Position numbers and translations under genes: made by a program. Positions 16,490 through 25,507 of a stretch of 64,000 nt of DNA are shown here, piece by piece. Below the pieces are notes generated by a model that did not search any database, had not been told where the DNA came from, and was given only the letters and a program-made list of their open reading frames with translations. Position 1 is the stretch's first letter. Every line of letters starts with the position of its first letter. Source of the stretch: an uncultured Flavobacteriales bacterium. GTDB lineage: Bacteria; Bacteroidota; Bacteroidia; Flavobacteriales_D; Crocinitomicaceae. The DNA is taken from the NCBI GenBank assembly GCA_903945495.1, contig CAJAVU010000021.1:62001-126000 (forward strand). Reading direction: 5' to 3'.

Positions 16490-18046
16490 ATGGCTGAAAC
16501 AATGACAGACCTTGGAATTCAAGAAATTCTATCTCAATTAGGGATTGAAGAAATAAATAACGGAGCCTCAACAGGCGGAAAATGGTTTAAAACCAGAGGA
16601 GAGCGCATCGATTCAATTTCTCCAGTTGATGGTAAACTTATTGCATCTGTAAATGCTGCAAGTGAAGCAGATTATGAAGCAGTAATTTTAAAAGCACAAG
16701 AAGCGTTCAAAGAATGGAGAATGATTCCTGCTCCAAAAAGAGGTGAAATCGTTCGTCAATTGGCTGAGCGTATTCGTTTCTACAAAGAGCCACTTGGAAA
16801 ATTGGTTTCGTATGAAATGGGTAAATCATTACAAGAAGGTTTAGGTGAAGTACAAGAAATGATTGACATCTGTGATTTCGCAGTTGGTTTATCTCGTCAA
16901 TTGTACGGACTTACAATGCATTCAGAGCGTCCAGGACACAGAATGTATGAGCAATATCACCCGCTTGGAATTGTTGGAATTATTTCAGCATTCAACTTCC
17001 CAGTAGCCGTTTGGAACTGGAATACAGCTTTGGCTTGGGTATGTGGTGACGTTTGTGTGTGGAAACCATCTGAAAAAACGCCAATTACAGCAATTGCTTG
17101 TCAACAAATTACGAAAGAAGTATTCGATGCAAACGGAGTTCCTGAAGGAGTTTCTGGTTTGATCATCGGAGGAGCTGAAATTGGAAAATTGATGGCTGAA
17201 GATACACGCGTTCCATTAATTTCTGCAACAGGATCTACGCGCATGGGTAAATCTGTTGGAGCAGCAGTTGGAGCTCGTTTAGGAAAATCATTATTAGAGC
17301 TTGGTGGAAACAATGCAATTATCATTACCCCAACAGCTGATTTGAAAATGGTTGTTCCAGGAGCAGTATTTGGAGCAGTTGGTACAGCAGGACAACGTTG
17401 TACATCAACTCGTCGTTTGATTATTCACGAAGAGATTTACGATAAAGTAAAAGAAGCATTGACAAGCGCATACAAACAATTGAAAATTGGAAATCCATTG
17501 GATCAAAACTTCCATGTTGGACCACTTATCGATCAAGATGCGGTGAATGCTTATTTAGGAGCATTGGATAAAGCAGTTGCTGAAGGAGGAAAAATCATTG
17601 TTGAAGGTGGAGTGTTGACTGGTGAAGGATACGAATCAGGATGTTACGTGAAACCAGCAATCGTCGAAGCACAAAACCATTTTGCAATTGTTCAACACGA
17701 AACGTTTGCACCAATTTTATACATCATGAAATATTCTGGTGGTGTTGAAAATGCAATTAAATTACAAAACGGAGTTCCTCAAGGCTTGTCATCAGCAATT
17801 ATGACAAACGACTTGAAAGAATCTGAAGCATTCTTATCACAACAAGGTTCTGACTGCGGAATCGCGAATGTGAACATCGGAACTTCAGGAGCTGAAATCG
17901 GTGGAGCATTTGGTGGTGAAAAAGAAACAGGTGGTGGACGTGAGTCTGGATCTGATGCTTGGAAAGTATACATGCGTCGTCAAACAAATACAATTAACTA
18001 TTCAGACAGCTTGCCATTAGCGCAAGGAATCAAGTTTGAATTGTAA
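16490..18046 (+). CDS. ALDH7-type aldehyde dehydrogenase (2-aminoadipate semialdehyde / piperideine-6-carboxylate dehydrogenase-like)
   Basis: 518 residues. The catalytic pair is E270 (LLELGGNNAI) and C304 (GTAGQRCTSTRR). The C-terminal region, with SGAEIGGAFGGEKETGGGRES, SDAWKVYMRRQTNTINYS and LPLAQGIKFEL, is the antiquitin (ALDH7A1) signature rather than that of generic ALDHs. Family members oxidise alpha-aminoadipate semialdehyde to alpha-aminoadipate in lysine breakdown. No other lysine-catabolic gene is visible nearby, so the assignment rests on family resemblance. It is transcribed alone from a TAATTTTG promoter and ends at a strong bidirectional terminator shared with the acyl-CoA carboxylase gene. 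Confidence 0.87.
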   Translation: MAETMTDLGIQEILSQLGIEEINNGASTGGKWFKTRGERIDSISPVDGKLIASVNAASEADYEAVILKAQEAFKEWRMIPAPKRGEIVRQLAERIRFYKEPLGKLVSYEMGKSLQEGLGEVQEMIDICDFAVGLSRQLYGLTMHSERPGHRMYEQYHPLGIVGIISAFNFPVAVWNWNTALAWVCGDVCVWKPSEKTPITAIACQQITKEVFDANGVPEGVSGLIIGGAEIGKLMAEDTRVPLISATGSTRMGKSVGAAVGARLGKSLLELGGNNAIIITPTADLKMVVPGAVFGAVGTAGQRCTSTRRLIIHEEIYDKVKEALTSAYKQLKIGNPLDQNFHVGPLIDQDAVNAYLGALDKAVAEGGKIIVEGGVLTGEGYESGCYVKPAIVEAQNHFAIVQHETFAPILYIMKYSGGVENAIKLQNGVPQGLSSAIMTNDLKESEAFLSQQGSDCGIANVNIGTSGAEIGGAFGGEKETGGGRESGSDAWKVYMRRQTNTINYSDSLPLAQGIKFEL

Positions 18047-18061
18047 GAAATACCTTTAAAC

Positions 18062-18099
18062 AAAAAAGCCCGTTCTGATTTCTCAAAACGGGCTTTTTT
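18062..18099. terminator. Bidirectional terminator between ALDH and acyl-CoA carboxylase genes
   Basis: A 13-bp perfect stem (18062-18074 with 18087-18099: AAAAAAGCCCGTT / AACGGGCTTTTTT) with a 12-base loop. The A-run on one arm and T-run on the other let it act for both convergent genes, which end at 18046 and 18118. Confidence 0.9.
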
Positions 18100-18117
18100 A
18101 TGCTTTATCCTTTTCGA

Positions 18118-19665
18118 TTACAAAGGAATATTTCCATGTTTCTTTTGTGGCAACACTTCTGCTTTGTTTTCAAGCATTTTGAAGCCTGCAATCAATTTTG
18201 CGCGTGTTTCTTGTGGTAAGATGACATCATCTACAATTCCACGTTCAGCTGCTCTGTATGGGTTCGCAAACAAATCAGCGTATTCCGCTTCTTTTTCTTT
18301 CCATTTTTCTTCTGGACTTGCTGCTTCAGCGATTTCACGTTTGAAAATAATCTCAGCAGCACCTTTCGCTCCCATCACAGCAATTTCAGCTGTTGGCCAA
18401 GCAAAGTTTAAATCTGCGCCAATGTTTTTTGAGTTCATTACATCAAATGCTCCACCATAGGCTTTACGCGTAATTACTGTAATTCTAGGAACTGTTGCTT
18501 CAGAGAATGCGTATAATAATTTCGCACCGTGTGTAATAATTCCACGCCATTCTTGATCTGTACCCGGTAAGAATCCAGGAACATCTTCAAACACCAATAA
18601 TGGAATGTTGAAGGCATCACAGAAACGCACAAAACGAGCACCTTTGCGTGAAGCGTCAATATCTAATACTCCAGCCATCGCAGCAGGTTGATTGGCAATC
18701 ACACCCAATGTTCTTCCTTCCAATCGAGCGAAACCAACAACAATATTCTTCGCGAAATCTTCTTGTACTTCACGGAAACTATTATCATCAATCACACATT
18801 CTACTACTTTACGAATGTCATATGGAACATTCACATTGTCAGGCATGATGTGTTGGATTGTTTCCAACTTATTCTGGTTAAATTCAAAACGTTTTGGATG
18901 AGGCGGTAATTCGTTTGCGTTTTGCGGGAAATATGTTACCAAGTCACGCACTTTTTTCAAACATTCCACGTCATTCGCTGCGATAAAGTGATTTACCCCT
19001 GATTTCTCTGCGTGTGCTTTTGCTCCACCCAAATCTTCAGAAGTTACTTCTTCGTGCGTAACCGTTTTTACAACATTTGGTCCAGTAACGAACATATACG
19101 ATGTTTCTTCAACCATGAAAACGAAATCCGTCAAAGCTGGAGAATAAACTGCTCCACCAGCACACGGTCCCATAATCACAGAAATTTGAGGAATTACTCC
19201 TGAAGCTCTCGTATTGCGGTAAAAAATATCAGCATAACCAGCTAAAGAAACAACACCCTCTTGAATACGCGCACCACCAGAATCATTCAATCCGATTAAT
19301 GGCGCACCATTTTTCATCGCTAAATCCATAATTCTGCAAATTTTCGCAGCATGGGTTTCAGACAAGGAACCTCCCAAAACTGTAAAATCTTGTGAAAAAA
19401 CGTAAACTGTTCTACCGTGAATTGTTCCGTAACCAGTTACGACACCGTCACCAGGAAAATGCTGTTTGTCAAGCCCAAAGGTCGTTGCTCTGTGCTCTAC
19501 AAATTGTCCAATTTCATTGAATGAATTTTCATCCAATAAAACCGTAATTCTCTCACGAGCAGACAATTTACCTTGCTGATGTTGTTTATCAATTCTTGCT
19601 TGACCTCCACCTAAATGGGAAGCTTCGCGGCGTTTTAACAGGTCTTCGTTACGATCCATATTCAT
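18118..19665 (-). CDS. pccB: Acyl-CoA carboxylase carboxyltransferase (beta) subunit, propionyl-CoA type
   Basis: 515 residues from ATG 19665. An in-frame ATG at 19695 overlaps the -7 promoter box and is rejected. Both halves of the carboxyltransferase fold are visible: [14 protein letters not shown] and [19 protein letters not shown] in the N-domain, and [31 protein letters not shown] and [14 protein letters not shown] in the C-domain. The enzyme transfers CO2 from biotin to propionyl-CoA (or another acyl-CoA), giving methylmalonyl-CoA. The biotin carboxylase/carrier partner is not adjacent; the gene is monocistronic. Confidence 0.9.
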   Translation of the reverse strand: MNMDRNEDLLKRREASHLGGGQARIDKQHQQGKLSARERITVLLDENSFNEIGQFVEHRATTFGLDKQHFPGDGVVTGYGTIHGRTVYVFSQDFTVLGGSLSETHAAKICRIMDLAMKNGAPLIGLNDSGGARIQEGVVSLAGYADIFYRNTRASGVIPQISVIMGPCAGGAVYSPALTDFVFMVEETSYMFVTGPNVVKTVTHEEVTSEDLGGAKAHAEKSGVNHFIAANDVECLKKVRDLVTYFPQNANELPPHPKRFEFNQNKLETIQHIMPDNVNVPYDIRKVVECVIDDNSFREVQEDFAKNIVVGFARLEGRTLGVIANQPAAMAGVLDIDASRKGARFVRFCDAFNIPLLVFEDVPGFLPGTDQEWRGIITHGAKLLYAFSEATVPRITVITRKAYGGAFDVMNSKNIGADLNFAWPTAEIAVMGAKGAAEIIFKREIAEAASPEEKWKEKEAEYADLFANPYRAAERGIVDDVILPQETRAKLIAGFKMLENKAEVLPQKKHGNIPL

Positions 19666-19692
19666 CAATTTTGAGCTCCAAAAAGGAGAAAA

Positions 19693-19720
19693 CAAAGATA
19701 ACTTTAATTCGTAAACTCAA
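19693..19720 (-). promoter_or_regulatory. Promoter of the acyl-CoA carboxylase gene
   Basis: On the minus strand TTG (19720-19718) is followed, after 17 bases, by TATCTTTG (19700-19693), an exact TAnnTTTG -7 box. The transcription start would fall near 19686, downstream of the first possible ATG (19695), and this decides for ATG 19665. Confidence 0.6.
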
Positions 19721-19765
19721 GACTTTTTCGCTTTAATCAAATTGTTTTTAACTTAAAAATTTGTT

Positions 19766-19797
19766 TTTGATTGATTCTCAACTTTTACCTACTTTTG
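19766..19797 (+). promoter_or_regulatory. Promoter of the lipocalin-like lipoprotein gene
   Basis: TTTG (19766-19769), a 20-base spacer, then TACTTTTG (19790-19797): the best full match to the Bacteroidota -33/-7 consensus in the window. The ATG at 19816 is 18 bases after the -7 box. Confidence 0.7.
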
Positions 19798-19815
19798 CAA
19801 AAAATTAATCACTCT

Positions 19816-20250
19816 ATGAAACATCTATTTAAATTAAGCTTGGTTGCTTTATTAGCACTTTCAGCTGTTGTTACTTCATGTAGTAAATATGAAGAAGGTT
19901 CAAATTTCTCAATTCTTTCTGCAAAAGCAAGATTAGCAGGTGACTGGAAATTAACAAGTTATACTGTAAATGGTACTGACTACACGGCTAACCTTGGAAC
20001 ACGTCTTGTAACAATCGAAAAAGACGGAACGTATTCTGGTTCGGATTCTTATGATATTTTCGGTAGCACATTTACAGATACCTACAATGGTACATGGAAT
20101 TTTAATAGTGATAAAACAACAGTAAGCTTTTTAGAAACTGGTGGTTCAACTCCTGAAGTTTATACTATTATTGAATTGAAAAATAATGAAATTAAATTGG
20201 AACAAATTGTTAACAACAACACTTCTATTTTTACATATACAGCTCAATAA
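19816..20250 (+). CDS. Lipocalin-like lipoprotein
   Basis: 144 residues from ATG 19816. An earlier in-frame start at 19771 lies inside the promoter. MKHLFKLSLVALLALSAVVTSCSK is a lipoprotein signal ending in the lipobox cysteine. The mature part shows the small Bacteroidota lipocalin-like pattern: LAGDWKLTSYTVNGTDYT, a Gly/Thr-rich strand with TIEKDGTYSG, then YNGTWNFNSDKTTVSF and a late strand IIELKNNEIKLEQ. Ligand and role are unknown. It is a single gene flanked by its own promoter and terminator. Confidence 0.7.
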   Translation: MKHLFKLSLVALLALSAVVTSCSKYEEGSNFSILSAKARLAGDWKLTSYTVNGTDYTANLGTRLVTIEKDGTYSGSDSYDIFGSTFTDTYNGTWNFNSDKTTVSFLETGGSTPEVYTIIELKNNEIKLEQIVNNNTSIFTYTAQ

Positions 20251-20271
20251 TTGAGATGGATATTCGAAGTG

Positions 20272-20299
20272 AAAGGTCGGCAATTGTCGGCCTTTTTTT
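20272..20299 (+). terminator. Terminator of the lipocalin-like lipoprotein gene
   Basis: AAAGGTCGGC (20272-20281), loop AATT, then GTCGGCCTTT form a 10-bp stem with two G-U pairs, followed by a T run to 20299. Confidence 0.8.
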
Positions 20300-20313
20300 G
20301 GTTTGTAATTCTA

Positions 20314-21345
20314 CTAATAGAATAAGTTTGGATCAAAAGTAGACGTTTGAACACTTACCGTTCCAGCCTGACCGTTTTGACCATTGAACCCGTTTAGTCC
20401 ATTCAAACCATTTTTCCCCTGTGCCTGACCAGACAATGATTTACCCGGATTTCCTCCTTCGCCACCTATTCCAGCTTTACCAGCAAAACCACCATAATTT
20501 CTTATTTCTAAAAATGGTTTTATTGCCTCGGCATTCGGATGAATAAATACTGTAACGTTTCCTCCAGTTCCGCCATTCCCGGCATGACCACCATTTCCTC
20601 CATTTCCGCCATTTCCGGGAAGTTTGGTTGTCGTTCCTTTCAGTTCGCCATCTTTTCCAGTACCACCTTTTCCGCCTTCACCACCATTTCCGCCTTCACC
20701 ACCTTGCGCATTTAAGACCAAGGCATGAGTTCCATGAAGTTTATATTTTCCAACCCAATTCTGAGTGGTATTTTGCAAATAGATAAAGTAATAATCGCCT
20801 TCCATCCAAACATGTGCTTCATACGCATCACCGTTCAATCCATTTGAACCATTCAATCCAGGTAAGCCATCTTTACCATTTCGAATAATCGTTGATGTAC
20901 CGCCCGAATTTCCATTTGTTCCTTTCGCTCCTTTGGGTGCTGAAAAACCAATTGAAAGTTCTGCGTTAAAGTTTAAGTAAATCGTATCTGAGGTTGTAAT
21001 TGACATGTCGTTTTTATCCCACAACGTCATAGAAATAACTTCATAATTCTTTTCAAAAGAGCTTGGAATAACATTCAAGGTCGCTTTTTTATCATCCAAA
21101 TCAAACTGAATATTCTCACTCGAATTAAATCGTTTTTGCTTGGTTAGAATTATCTCTTCGCTGGTATACATTTTCATCACCACTTCTGCCGTAAAGGGTT
21201 TGGAGTAATTTAATGCATCTGCACGATTGTAATCCACATAGAGTTTTTCAATGTTTTCAACATCGATATTTTGCGTGTTCTTGCAAGCGGCAACAAGACC
21301 AACTAAGCCTAACAAAAAGGCCAATTTTGTGTGAAGAAATTTCAT
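20314..21345 (-). CDS. Collagen-like glycine-repeat lipoprotein
   Basis: 343 residues. A lipoprotein signal (LLGLVGLVAAC, acylated Cys at 21) is followed by about 115 residues of ordinary beta-rich sequence, then two blocks of strict Gly-X-Y triplets: one around 137-170 (GKDGLPGLNGSNGLNG) and longer runs from about 215 (GGNGGEGGKGGTGKDG, GNGGNGGNGGHAGNGG) to 330 (GKNGLNGLNGFNGQNG), interrupted by a strand-forming segment VTVFIHPNAEAI. Asn is very common in the third triplet position. It lies 14 bases after the DUF58 gene on the same strand, so it appears to be the last gene of the MoxR/SpoIIM operon. Function unknown; a surface-exposed trimeric fibre is plausible. Confidence 0.7.
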   Translation of the reverse strand: MKFLHTKLAFLLGLVGLVAACKNTQNIDVENIEKLYVDYNRADALNYSKPFTAEVVMKMYTSEEIILTKQKRFNSSENIQFDLDDKKATLNVIPSSFEKNYEVISMTLWDKNDMSITTSDTIYLNFNAELSIGFSAPKGAKGTNGNSGGTSTIIRNGKDGLPGLNGSNGLNGDAYEAHVWMEGDYYFIYLQNTTQNWVGKYKLHGTHALVLNAQGGEGGNGGEGGKGGTGKDGELKGTTTKLPGNGGNGGNGGHAGNGGTGGNVTVFIHPNAEAIKPFLEIRNYGGFAGKAGIGGEGGNPGKSLSGQAQGKNGLNGLNGFNGQNGQAGTVSVQTSTFDPNLFY

Positions 21346-21359
21346 TTTTATGCGTCGTA

Positions 21360-22691
21360 TTAAATTGAACCTTTTGCTTTCAGTTCCAAGTATTTATTAA
21401 TTGTATTAATTGATAAATCGGATGGCAGCGTTAAGATCGTTTGGATACCATTTTGTTTCAATTCTTGTGCAATACGCCCTTTCATCGAAATCATTCGTTC
21501 AGCAACGGCAGATTGGTAAATATCTTTGGTCGTTTTTGGTACTTCATACGCCAACTCTTGCAAATCGGTGTTTTGAAAGAAAACCACCACTAAAACGTGC
21601 TTTTGATTAATTCGACGCAACATTGGCAAGGCTCTTCGCATGGCAAATTCCGTTTCGAAATTAGCGAATAGAACCAGTAAAGAGCGTGTTTTAACCGTTC
21701 GTCTCAGTGAATTATACAACAACTCATAATTCGGTTCTAGGAAGTGCGTTTTTTGATTGTACAATTCTTCAATAATACGACGCATTTGTCCCCCTGAACG
21801 ATCGGCTGGCAATTGCGAACCAATTTTATCTGAAAAGGTAATTAGGCCCGTTTTATCTCCTTTTCGCAAGGCGATATTCGAAAAGACCAAAGTAGAATTG
21901 ATTGCGTAATCCAACATACTTAGCCCGTCAAATTGCACTTGCATTGATCTACTTTTATCGATAATACAATAAATGTGTTGCGACTTTTCCTCTTGGTATT
22001 GGTTCACCATCAATTCGTTTTTACGACTTGTGGCTTTCCAGTTAATGGTTTTTATTTCGTCTCCTTGAACATAATTTTTGATTTGTTCAAATTCACTTGT
22101 ATTTCCCAATCGACGAATTTTCTTAATTCCCGCACTTGTCTTTTGTTGCTGAAAAACCAACAATTCGTATTTTTTCATTTGAAGAACTGACGGATACACT
22201 TTTACATCCTGTTCATCATCAACAATCATTTTACGACTGACCAAATTGAAGATCGAAGCAATGATAAAAAACGGTTTACGGAAGTAGTATTCCCCCCGTT
22301 CTTTCGGAACAAACGTATAATCAAACTGAACTTCTTGATTCGCCAGGAGGAAACCTTTAAAAATGCGCGAACGTTCTTGCATTTCTACTGGAAAACCTTC
22401 ATACATTCTAAAGTTAATGGGCTGACTTGTAACGTTTCGAACCGTCAGTTTCACTTCATTTGCATCGCCAAGATTTAAACGATTTTGGACATGACGCTCA
22501 TAACTTAAAGGTTCTTTGGCCGAAAACACAAGCAACAGATCCAAAAGCGTAATTCCAAACAATGCGAGCATTCCAACCTTCGCAATAAAATAGAGTCCCG
22601 GAACAGCAAAAGCCGCTGCGAACAGTATCACTCCAATCGCAAAAAGCAAAAAGAAAAAACGCGTGAGATATATGGAAGAAAGAAACTTCAT
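21360..22691 (-). CDS. DUF58 domain protein (MoxR partner)
   Basis: 443 residues. Two membrane helices near residues 10-30 and 35-58 precede a long cytosolic part with the DUF58 signature: YVQGDEIKTINWKATSRKN near residue 215, and the vWA-like IIDKSRSMQ shortly after. Ends in a mixed alpha/beta vWA-type fold. DUF58 proteins almost always travel with MoxR AAA+ ATPases, as here (three-base gap to the MoxR gene), in operons thought to assemble or remodel membrane complexes in Bacteroidota. Confidence 0.85.
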   Translation of the reverse strand: MKFLSSIYLTRFFFLLFAIGVILFAAAFAVPGLYFIAKVGMLALFGITLLDLLLVFSAKEPLSYERHVQNRLNLGDANEVKLTVRNVTSQPINFRMYEGFPVEMQERSRIFKGFLLANQEVQFDYTFVPKERGEYYFRKPFFIIASIFNLVSRKMIVDDEQDVKVYPSVLQMKKYELLVFQQQKTSAGIKKIRRLGNTSEFEQIKNYVQGDEIKTINWKATSRKNELMVNQYQEEKSQHIYCIIDKSRSMQVQFDGLSMLDYAINSTLVFSNIALRKGDKTGLITFSDKIGSQLPADRSGGQMRRIIEELYNQKTHFLEPNYELLYNSLRRTVKTRSLLVLFANFETEFAMRRALPMLRRINQKHVLVVVFFQNTDLQELAYEVPKTTKDIYQSAVAERMISMKGRIAQELKQNGIQTILTLPSDLSINTINKYLELKAKGSI

Positions 22692-22694
22692 TGA

Positions 22695-23813
22695 TTAACG
22701 TGGAACTTCGATGTTTTGAATGATTTCATTTACCACATCTTCTGTTGTCAAACCTTCCATTTCAGCTTCTGGAGTTAGAATCAAACGGTGATTAAGAACA
22801 GGTTTTGCCACAAATTGAATATCTTCTGGCGTCACGAAATCGCGTCCACGAATTGCTGCAATTGCCTTCGATGATTTCAAAATTGATAAAGAAGCACGCG
22901 GTGATCCACCTAAATAGATTTTACCGTGATTTCTAGTTTTGTGGGTGATACTCGAAATATATTTAACCAAATTATCTTCAATAATCACTTTCTCAACAAT
23001 GTCTTGCACTTTCTGAATTTCGCTCACTGTAAACACAGGTTTCACAGTTGATAAATCTGGTGCTTTAATGTTGTTTTTATAACGTTGAAGAATTTCTTCC
23101 TCTTGGTGTAATTCAGGATAATCCAATTTTATTTTAAATAAGAAACGGTCTAATTGTGCTTCTGGCAAACTGTACGTTCCTTCTTGTTCAATTGGATTTT
23201 GTGTTGCCACAACTAAGAATGGAAAAGTCATTGGATACAGTGTTCCATCATAGGTGATTTGACGTTCTTCCATTACCTCAAACAAGGCTGCTTGTGTTTT
23301 CGCAGGAGCACGGTTAATCTCATCAATCAACACGATATTTGAGAAAATTGGCCCTTTCTTGAAGTAAAAACTAGAATCTTTCATGTTGAAAACACTTGTT
23401 CCAATCACATCTGAAGGCATCATATCCGGTGTAAACTGAATACGTGAAAATTCAACGTCCAATGCTCTCGACATCACTTTTGAAGACAAGGTTTTCGCTA
23501 CTCCAGGCACACCTTCCAACAATAAATGTCCATTAGAGAAAATACCTGCCAACATCAATTCAACCATTTCATGCTGTCCAATCACGAATTTACCTAATTC
23601 AACGCGCACATTGTTGACTTTTGAGGCTACCCAAACCAAATCTTCATTCTGACGCTCAAACGAATAAGAACTAGAAGCTGAGGCTGCGCTTGTATTCGCA
23701 TTGCTACTCGTATCCAAATTCTCTTGCATAGATGAAGTATCATCCTGTGGCATGTACTTTGACAAATCGTTTTCTTCTTGTCCTTCTGTTGTGTTTAAAT
23801 CGTCATTCATCAT
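22695..23813 (-). CDS. MoxR-family AAA+ ATPase
   Basis: 372 residues. An acidic, Ser/Asn-rich N-terminal tail of about 55 residues precedes the AAA+ core: Walker A GVPGVAKT at 101-108, Walker B VLIDEIN with acidic residues at 164-165, then RAPAKTQAALFEVMEE and ATQNPIEQEGTYSLPEAQLDRF (sensor 1 and arginine-finger region). MoxR ATPases act as chaperones for vWA-domain partners. ATG 23813 overlaps the stop of the DUF4350 gene as ATGA. Second-last core gene of the operon. Confidence 0.93.
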   Translation of the reverse strand: MMNDDLNTTEGQEENDLSKYMPQDDTSSMQENLDTSSNANTSAASASSSYSFERQNEDLVWVASKVNNVRVELGKFVIGQHEMVELMLAGIFSNGHLLLEGVPGVAKTLSSKVMSRALDVEFSRIQFTPDMMPSDVIGTSVFNMKDSSFYFKKGPIFSNIVLIDEINRAPAKTQAALFEVMEERQITYDGTLYPMTFPFLVVATQNPIEQEGTYSLPEAQLDRFLFKIKLDYPELHQEEEILQRYKNNIKAPDLSTVKPVFTVSEIQKVQDIVEKVIIEDNLVKYISSITHKTRNHGKIYLGGSPRASLSILKSSKAIAAIRGRDFVTPEDIQFVAKPVLNHRLILTPEAEMEGLTTEDVVNEIIQNIEVPR

Positions 23814-25507
23814 AATTCTAAGTTATGGTGTTTAGCAATAAATCGTTCCAATTGCGATTTATCAAATTTACTTAATTCTATATTCTTTATTTTAAGTGTT
23901 TTATCCTCCTGAAAATAGAGGACATAGGCATTCTTCGCTTTCGAAATGCGCATTAAATTGTTTACTGCAAGGATTGACTTTCTTCCAAATGTTTGATAGA
24001 ACGTAATATTCTCTGCTGTAATTAATAGCAAAGGTCGATTGATTCGTCGAATACCAATTATTAAGAAGATTGCACCAATTGGCCAAAAGACAATTCCCAC
24101 ACCAATTGAAACTACTAGGTAGTAGAAGCCTAACAAAACGATGAAAATTCCAAGTAAAATGAGTGCTACTGAAAACAGCAAATTTCGCTGGATTACTGTA
24201 TTTTTTCCTTCAATTCGTTCGATGATTCGATCTGAAATAATGTTCGTTCGGACATAAATAGATCGCTGTTTTGTTGTGACTTGAGCCAAATAATTTTCGT
24301 TCAGTTCATTTTGATTTTTTGGTTCAAATAAATCGATAAGTTCCATTAGTTCGCTTTCAGCAATCGATGTTTTTTCTGATAAAATACGAATCGAACGTTC
24401 ACGGTCTTTTGCTTTTCGAGAAATATCTACAAAAAAGTGCTTTTGCATTGCATCATAGAAATTTTGGCGTTGAACCTTCAAAATTCCCATTGGGTTGCTT
24501 TTTGACAAGTAAATAGAAGTAATCGTTTGGGCAAATTCAAGCGACATGTTCTTCTTTTTCTCGATATACGGGACAATTGGTTGCATGCGTTTTGATCGAA
24601 ACAAGACGAAAAGTAAAACGCCCAATAAACCGAAACCAAACGCTGCCATCAACGCTGGACTTTTTAATATGAATTGAAGATAACTCGAGTCTTGTTCGTC
24701 TGATGCACCATCTCCTTCGCCGTATGGATCATAATTGTATTCCAACAAACGCCCAAGTTCTAACAAATAAACAGGACGATCAGTTGGCAATTGATTCAGC
24801 ACAAATGAAGCATATCGGTATCCTTCAGGTCGTTTTAGTTGGTAATTAAAAAAGAACTCAGGATTCGTGTGCAAATAGATTTTTCCCTTCCCGTATTTCA
24901 ATCGAATAAAATTAGGCATTTCCAAAATTTTCGACATCACACGATAGGTTGAATCGATGGGTGCAATATTCAAATAAGCTCTCCATTCATGAGCAAGAGT
25001 ATCATTCTGGTATAAATAATACATGGAAAGTCCGTTATTGTTGATGTACACATTTGTACTATCCGCATAGTCATAACTTACATCGTAATGCAAAAACAAG
25101 CGTCGGATAATGTTTTCTGTCAATTCATTACTGCTTAAAACCAAATCATTTCCGTCCATTACATGGGTAAGAATTTGATCGAATTCACTTGTTTTCAATC
25201 CGAATTTATCACCAACAAAGAGTAAGGTTGACTTTTGCTTTAAGCCAAAGAGTGAATCCAATTCGTACGAATTCGTTACAGGCAAAATGATTTTAGACGT
25301 ATCCACATGTGCACGCATGAGTTGATTAAAAAGGTACAATCCATAGGGATCTTTTTCGTTCAACTTGTATTTGCTTTCCCAATTTTCAGAGACAAACGTT
25401 TCCCGCGTCACCTTTTCGTTCAAAGGACTTCCCGAAAGTAACCAAACAGCAGCAACAACGATTAGAAGTAGCAACCCAACAATTCCTATCTTCGACTTAT
25501 TATTCAT
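23810..25507 (-). CDS. DUF4350-type membrane protein of the MoxR operon
   Basis: 565 residues. N-terminal helix near 7-24 (IVGLLLLIVVAAVWLL), a roughly 240-residue extracytoplasmic part with the DUF4350 pattern (KYKLNEKDPYGLYLFNQLM), a helix near 283-305 (LMAAFGFGLLGVLLFVLF), a cytosolic helical region, a helical hairpin near 445-495, and a C-terminal PH-like beta domain (LLLITAENITFYQTFGRKS). It overlaps the DUF4129 gene by eight bases and MoxR by four. Biochemical function unknown. Confidence 0.75.
   Translation of the reverse strand: MNNKSKIGIVGLLLLIVVAAVWLLSGSPLNEKVTRETFVSENWESKYKLNEKDPYGLYLFNQLMRAHVDTSKIILPVTNSYELDSLFGLKQKSTLLFVGDKFGLKTSEFDQILTHVMDGNDLVLSSNELTENIIRRLFLHYDVSYDYADSTNVYINNNGLSMYYLYQNDTLAHEWRAYLNIAPIDSTYRVMSKILEMPNFIRLKYGKGKIYLHTNPEFFFNYQLKRPEGYRYASFVLNQLPTDRPVYLLELGRLLEYNYDPYGEGDGASDEQDSSYLQFILKSPALMAAFGFGLLGVLLFVLFRSKRMQPIVPYIEKKKNMSLEFAQTITSIYLSKSNPMGILKVQRQNFYDAMQKHFFVDISRKAKDRERSIRILSEKTSIAESELMELIDLFEPKNQNELNENYLAQVTTKQRSIYVRTNIISDRIIERIEGKNTVIQRNLLFSVALILLGIFIVLLGFYYLVVSIGVGIVFWPIGAIFLIIGIRRINRPLLLITAENITFYQTFGRKSILAVNNLMRISKAKNAYVLYFQEDKTLKIKNIELSKFDKSQLERFIAKHHNLEL

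Noticed and set aside
20314-21345. Glycine-rich stretch as a simple-sequence artefact or non-coding repeat
   Set aside because: The triplets keep one open frame with a lipoprotein signal and ordinary sequence on both sides, so a real coding gene is far more likely.
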